Below are positions 60,491 through 64,000 of a stretch of DNA of 64,000 bases, piece after piece; within the stretch, counting starts at the first letter, position 1, and each line of letters opens with the position of its first letter. The notes under the pieces were generated by a model, which was not told where the DNA came from, made no database searches, and was given only the letters and a program-made list of their open reading frames with translations. Position numbers and translations under genes: made by a program. The stretch is taken from the NCBI GenBank assembly GCA_907163375.1, contig CAJQUW010001994.1:47501-111500 (forward strand), given 5' to 3'. The stretch comes from Prostheceraeus crozeri. Lineage: Eukaryota; Platyhelminthes; Polycladida; Euryleptidae.

Positions 60491-61205
60491 CGGCAGCCAC
60501 AATGATTTTCTCCAGGGAAAGAGGCCGAAACTGAAACTTTCACAGAATGTGTATATCCTGTGCCTACTACGAATCTGCACGTCTATCGAGTTCTGTCTGG
60601 TTCCTCTTCTTGTCAGACACGATCAAGGAAAGGCACATTTTAATCCAATGGGATGCAGATTGGAGTTTTTTGCTAAAATGAAACACTCTATGTTTTCTAC
60701 TACTGAGTGAAAAGTCTAGAGTAATAATTTTTGACATGGAATGTCTTCAGGTCAATTCCTATCATGTTTATGTGTTATTATCATGCTTCTTATCGGCGAT
60801 GTATACAAGAATGTGGTCAAATACGCATCAAATTGACAAAAATGCTTGTGCTTGTCGACATAAGAAGCCTGCCAATTCAACAGACAACATGTATTTAGCC
60901 TCATAGACAGAAGTACCTGAACATGATAGGAAATGACCTGAGGAAATTCCATGTCAAAAATCATGGCTTTAGACTTAGTACTTTCACTCAGCATAAGAAA
61001 ACATAAAAAGTTTCATTTTTGCCAAAAACGTCAATCTGCGTCCCATTGGATTAACATGTGTATTTCTTTGATCCTGCCTGACAAGAAGAGAAACCAGGCA
61101 GAACACAGCAGGCCTGTAAATTTGTAGTAGGCATAGGATAAACGTAATTCTGTGAAAATCTCACTTTTGGCCTGGCTCCCTGCAGAAGCTCACTGTGTCT
61201 GTCGG
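60491..61205. repeat. Long imperfect inverted repeat (arms ~280 bp, loop ~150 bp)
   Basis: 60491-60769 is clearly related to the reverse complement of 60920-61205. Shared words include CAGGG, TTTCACAGAAT, ATCCTGTGCCTACTAC or its variant, TTAATCCAATGGGA, TTTTTGACATGGAAT and TCCTATCATGTT. Short pairing (GCTTCTTAT / ATAAGAAGC) continues into the loop. Outward-reading frames on the two arms encode similar peptides (LQGKRPKLKLSQN on the + strand, LQGARPKVRFSQN on the - strand), so both arms may derive from one coding segment. I do not recognise the protein. A transcript across it would fold into a long hairpin. Confidence 0.75.
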
Positions 61206-62635
61206 AGTAGCACCTCTTGTAATCTAAAATAAGTTGTTTAGTCATTGATTTAAGTTTCCGCTCATTTAATTTAATTTAATTACTTAGCCACTGTTGTTTG
61301 CTAGATTGCTTAAATACATAGAGTATTTTAGACAATCCATATAGTATGATTTGAATAAAGTTTCTGAACTGCCACGACACTTACTCTAGAACAGTCATTA
61401 GATTTAGGTCGTTTGGTCGCTTTATCTGATTTAATTTTCTAAATTTTGAAGTAACACATGCCCGCTTATATAAGCCCACAGACCATGGCGATTATGTTGA
61501 ATTCATGTTTCTCGCTAAGTTGTGGACTCATAAGTACTGAAGAATTTTCTGCAACAATGCATGCATGTTTGAAAAGAAATAGCCGTTTAGTACTTATCAG
61601 AAAAGTGAAATAGAACTTACAGTCAGAGTTTTACCATATTCATGCATGTACAGTATAAGATGTTGACATGGAACTATTTTAGCGCCATCAGTGGATCGCA
61701 TGAGTACCACTGAAGCTTACGATAGTGAACTTCATGCTGCACATTGTTATAGTCAAATTCAATCACTTCTCAACACATGTGAAAAGATTGCCATGAGAGG
61801 GCATCGGAAAAATGCATTCTAGATGCTTGATGCAAATTACGGAAATTCAAAATTTGCAGCATTGCAAACCCCAAAAAGTCAACTCTCAAAAGAGATAGCA
61901 CACTGAGACTATACTGCTTCAACGCAATATACTTGGATTGCCTTTGACATGAGAGCGGATGCATCAGAAATTACTTTAACTACCCAAGCGAAGATTGCGT
62001 CATAATTTTGCAATGCGATAATGCAATTGCTCTATATCTACACATTACGAAATCTCACTTAATAACAAGACAATTGAGAACACAGAAATTCTATCAAACT
62101 CATAACTATTTTATTAATTCGTGCTATATGTATTTTTTAAAACATCGAAATCTTCCCTTAGGTTGCACAAAGAATTTTTGATTTCGGTGACATAGATAAT
62201 CCAAGTGTGACTTTGGAGCAATTTAACTCAATAAGATCTTTCACACGGGCCTTATAGGACACTTATAGGAAGCGGTTCACGGTCGTCAATTTCATTAGTA
62301 GGCCTACTCATGCGCACTACTAATGACACAAAATTGTCCACATCAACAGCGCATTTCACATTTTTGAGAGTAATGAAATGTTTGTCTCTCCCTATTTGTT
62401 TTTTCATATACTTTGGCAAGTGCAAGCAAAACGGTATGTCTGCTCAAGTAAACATATGATGACACAAGATTTAAAAATGAAAATCATGGTGTTAAAAAAT
62501 GCACAAGTATTTTTTTGAAATCAAGAAAATTAAACTAGATCGAATGACCAAACAAGCACTTGTGATGATTAAATAGCAAAATCAAATAAGCAAAACCATT
62601 CAAATTTCTAGAAAACTAATTTCAATGAGCAAATT
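61206..62635. other. AT-rich intergenic DNA
   Basis: There is no recognised gene or repeat. A 12-bp palindrome with a TATA-like core lies at 61464-61475 upstream of a 42-codon frame (see findings). A small hairpin lies at 62287-62335. The 64-codon minus frame at 61770-61964 has no recognisable domain. Confidence 0.5.
62287..62335. other. Small hairpin, 10-bp perfect stem
   Basis: TCATTAGTAG at 62292 pairs with CTACTAATGA at 62317 across a 15-nt loop. CAATTT and AAATTG extend the stem beyond a 4-nt bulge. Confidence 0.5.
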
Positions 62636-62761
62636 CAGGGTGTCCAGTTAAGGACACTGGATTTAATTCAATAGACATATCCACAATGCTACTGATATGT
62701 TATTGATTTGTTGCCCAGAATATCTACATAGGTGTGCAACTTCATTTTGCATTGTCGGTTT
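62636..62761 (+). repeat. Left terminal inverted repeat of the mariner-like element
   Basis: It begins CAGGGTGTCCAGTTAAGGAC and ends near CATTTTGCATTGTCGG. It matches the right repeat without gaps at 104 of 126 positions. Confidence 0.88.
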
Positions 62762-62849
62762 ACAAGGAAATTAATTGAAATACGAAAAAAGGATTAAATA
62801 TGTTTGATATTGCATTCACAAGACAATTTTTCATTCACAGTCTGCATAT

Positions 62850-63700
62850 TCACTTATGAAAAACACCATCCTTTAAATGACCACCTCTGCAGTCACAGCA
62901 TACTCTTATTCTGAGAAGGAAATATTCAATCACTCTTTCACACAAGTTTGACATGATTCCACCAATTACACCTCGGATCTCGTGCTTTAATTGAGCAATC
63001 CTGTTGGGTTTTTTATATGCCCGCGATTTCACATAGCCCAGATAGAAATCATCATGGAAATCATATGGGGACAAGACACATGATCCTGGTGGCCATCCAT
63101 CGATGATAACCATTGCTGGAGAAAAGGCGATCAGGAAATTATTCTCTAATGAACTGTGTGGTTTCTCGTGCAGTATGTTTAGTTGCATCATCTAGTTGTA
63201 ACCATAAGTCTTGTTCATCTAAGGTTTCGAGTTGAGGCAGAGAAACTCATTTATCATCCTTGAATGACAATTGCCATTTACCTTTACAACTCCATTTACA
63301 TTTTCAAAAATATGGTCTAATCACTCCACCACACCATACCGCGCATTGGTCGGGTTGCAATGGCTTCTCATGTAGGGTAATCGATCCTCACTTGAGGATC
63401 GTCTGTGGCCCATATTCAAAAATGCTGTTTCTTTACGCAATCGTCGAGATGAAAATAGGTCTCGTCGCTAAAGATTGTTCTCCTCGTAAACATTGGATTC
63501 ATTTGCTGATTCTTAAGCGCAAAATTGGCACAATCTTGGCGAACTGAATGGTCGCAGGTTTCAAACTGTTGTGCAACTTGAACTTTGTAAGGGTAATTGT
63601 ACTAGGGGGGCAACTGCTGTGACCGATGGCATAAAGATGCCCTGGGATTTTCTATCCAATAATACAAATGGCAAGTGGTGTGACTGTGCCAGGTGTTCTA
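62850..63700 (-). pseudogene. Mariner-like transposase pseudogene (DD41D-like)
   Basis: Transposase would cut and join the element via a DDE/DDD metal-binding triad. Reading from the right, YKVQVAQQFETCDHSVRQD (from 63589) leads into NQQMNP and then FSDETYFHLD (63472 leftward; first catalytic Asp). HEKPLQPDQCAVWCGG and ENVNG...VNGN follow, then LQLDDATKHTARET (second Asp at 63190-63192) and WPPGSCVLSPYDF (third Asp at 63060-63062). The C-terminal frame runs through YVKSRAYKKPNRIAQLKHEI to GGHL and stops at 62850. Spacing of the last two Asp residues is about 42 codons. The frame is broken by several stops (for example after KKQHF) and at least three frameshifts, and the N-terminal DNA-binding region is barely recognisable. 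It is not functional. Confidence 0.85.
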
Positions 63701-63753
63701 TTACCATTATGAGTGGAACTCACCCAATGCAACTTCTGCATCAAATTCATAGC

Positions 63754-63879
63754 AAATTGACAATGCAAAATGAAGTTACATACCTTTGTAAATATTCCAG
63801 GCATTTAATTAATAACATATCTTCAGTATCGTGGATATGGCTATTGAATTCAATCCGGCGTCCTTAACTGGTCACCCTG
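63754..63879 (-). repeat. Right terminal inverted repeat of the mariner-like element
   Basis: Its reverse complement begins CAGGGTGACCAGTTAAGGAC and pairs with the left repeat along 126 bp. The TA dinucleotide at 63880-63881 fits the family's target site. Confidence 0.88.
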
Positions 63880-64000
63880 TACATGTTGTCAAAGTCAATA
63901 AATCAACAATTACTTTGAAAGATAGAAGTTACAGGCCTACATTGTGTCATTGTTGCGCATTTCAAGCAATTTCAAGTATTTCTGCATGCTATTATACTCA
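63880..64000. other. Right flank, nothing recognised
   Basis: This is AT-rich sequence outside the transposon. No feature is identified. Confidence 0.4.

Larger units (their letters stand above)
62636..63879 (-). mobile_element. Mariner-like (Tc1/mariner superfamily) DNA transposon, broken
   Basis: The 1244-bp element is bounded by 126-bp terminal inverted repeats that start CAGGGTG and are 83% identical to each other. TA follows the right end; the left flank reads TT, so one TA target base appears mutated. Between the repeats lies a minus-strand transposase relic that carries all three catalytic blocks. The length is close to that of complete mariners (about 1.3 kb), so this is a nearly full-length copy that has decayed rather than a deleted one. 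TIR divergence and the disrupted reading frame indicate it is old and inactive. Confidence 0.88.

Noticed and set aside
1-64000. tRNA, rRNA or snRNA genes
   Set aside because: No cloverleaf with A and B boxes, 5S-like or snRNA-like sequence was recognised by eye. A tRNAscan or Infernal run would be decisive.

Overview
This window is repeat-dominated, AT-rich eukaryotic DNA with no recognisable intact protein-coding gene, rRNA or tRNA. The TTAGGG-type telomere-like repeats, the tandem satellites and the decayed mariner transposons suggest an animal, most likely an invertebrate. The species cannot be named from the sequence, and the setting looks subtelomeric or pericentromeric.

Layout. (1) 1-12830: a degenerate telomere-like array, mostly TTAGGG mixed with TTAAGG, cut about every 200 bp by roughly 60 copies of a conserved 37-56 bp spacer cassette. 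The G-rich strand is the + strand, so the array points into the window. One stretch (4289-4566) is almost pure TTAGGG. (2) 12831-15638: low-copy noncoding DNA, then two and a third tandem copies of an ~0.87 kb unit. (3) 15639-47644: a 32 kb satellite array of about 230 monomers of 130-141 bp. It has several higher-order repeats (about 0.55, 2.34, 2.62 and 2.88 kb), some nearly identical between copies. (4) 47645-55890: the satellite switches strand. Clusters of inverted, diverged monomers (5, 6 and 1 units) are each followed by a related 430-590 bp single-copy tail. Between the first and second cluster lies a 42-bp minisatellite (50360-53300), itself built into 323/363-bp blocks and 686-bp dimers. 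(5) 55891-62635: AT-rich DNA with small inverted-repeat elements, a 148-bp MITE-like element, a recurring GTCGAAACGCGT-type motif, a ~280-bp-armed inverted repeat and a probable mariner fragment. (6) 62636-63879: a nearly full-length but broken mariner-like DNA transposon with 126-bp terminal inverted repeats.

Functionally the window looks like heterochromatin shaped by unequal exchange and transposon decay. The long open reading frames in the first 13 kb and in 50-53 kb are side effects of repeat periods that are multiples of three (6 and 42 bp), not genes. The most interesting structural point is that the 32 kb satellite seems related to a dispersed element (monomer plus tail). The tail itself contains a very diverged monomer, which suggests how the satellite may have arisen.
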